The notes under the pieces were generated by a model. That model worked only from the letters and a program-made list of their open reading frames with translations. It was not told where the DNA came from and did not search any database. DNA of 64,000 nucleotides. Origin: JABMOV01 sp964344305 (lineage in GTDB: Bacteria; Fidelibacterota; Marinisomatia; Marinisomatales; JABMOV01). Made by a program: the position numbers and the translations under genes. Below are positions 63,966 to 64,000 of this stretch, in pieces. The stretch lies in the NCBI GenBank assembly GCA_964344305.1, contig CAYFMT010000004.1, positions 62,001 through 126,000 of the forward strand, written 5' to 3'. Numbering within the stretch: position 1 is the first letter of the stretch; every line of letters starts with the position of its first letter.

Positions 63966-64000
63966 ATTTGTAATCCTTTAATGCTGTGCGCAATTTTTCC
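63958..64000 (-). CDS. 3' end of an ECF sigma factor (partial)
   Basis: Read on the minus strand, the frame gives EKLRTALKDYKYV followed by TGA at 63960-63958, overlapping the anti-sigma start by 8 bases. This tail (KLRTALKDY) is typical of the end of ECF sigma-70 factors after the second helix-turn-helix. Only 13 codons are in the window, so the call rests on this pattern and the anti-sigma neighbour. Confidence 0.6.
   Translation of the reverse strand, partial: EKLRTALKDYKYV

Noticed and set aside
1..64000. CRISPR array, prophage, insertion sequence
   Set aside because: No regular spaced repeats, integrase, transposase or phage structural genes were seen.

Overview
The window reads as a chromosomal segment from a Gram-negative, diderm bacterium of the Fibrobacteres-Chlorobi-Bacteroidetes (FCB) assemblage. 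The best guess is Candidatus Marinimicrobia or a close relative; this is an inference from gene content, not a measurement. The main evidence is SprA, the giant outer-membrane translocon of the type IX secretion system (T9SS), three PorV/PorQ/UPF0164-type outer-membrane proteins, and six secreted proteins ending in a YPNPF-type T9SS sorting domain. Many signal-peptide proteins would carry Gln at mature position +1, and a glutaminyl cyclase gene directly follows sprA. Genes are densely packed, mostly with ATGA or TGATG overlaps. No phage, transposase or CRISPR array is visible.

Layout. 1-3301: shikimate operon aroC-aroK-aroB-aroQ, then a GH10-like lipoprotein (3298-4827) and a secreted DUF1028 protein (4897-5862). 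5859-9191 (minus): a glycyl-radical enzyme closely resembling trans-4-hydroxy-L-proline dehydratase, with its activase. 9290-13064: cell-wall amidase and HtpG. 13065-13646: a long leader/operator region. 13647-16895: a sulfur-transfer operon (Cys-rich MerR regulator, SQR-like flavoprotein, DUF1641 protein, single-Cys TusE/DsrC-like protein, DsrE2-like protein). 17067-23597: two large T9SS cargo proteins, convergent. 23792-26196 (minus): orphan substrate-binding lipoprotein and pentapeptide-repeat lipoprotein. 26197-26915: noncoding stretch with tRNA-Phe(GAA), two terminators and tRNA-end-like repeats. 27088-39203: rdgB, then the T9SS block sprA - glutaminyl cyclase - lipoprotein - propeller/CTD protein - two PorV/PorQ-like proteins. 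39200-42799: divergent polysaccharide deacetylase, type II asparaginase, and a secreted nuclease-like cargo with a lamin-tail domain. 42930-57091: a long run of envelope genes (two cargo proteins, one with a heme c motif, two lipoproteins, a TonB-dependent receptor, a PorV-like protein and others). 57098-59352: NUDIX hydrolase, QueG and ElbB. 59349-64000 (minus): a tightly overlapping ECF-sigma / anti-sigma(HEAT) / adhesin-like repeat / bactofilin-plus-barrel / adhesin-like operon cut by the window edge.

How it works together. Most of the window builds or decorates the cell surface. Cargo proteins carry N-terminal signal peptides and C-terminal sorting domains, SprA and PorV-type proteins would take them across the outer membrane, and the glutaminyl cyclase would convert exposed N-terminal Gln to pyroglutamate. 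The sulfur-relay operon and the oxygen-sensitive glycyl-radical enzyme point to life in suboxic or anoxic, sulfur-influenced water or sediment. No T9SS motor genes (porK/L/M/N) and no second copy of any T9SS core gene are in the window.
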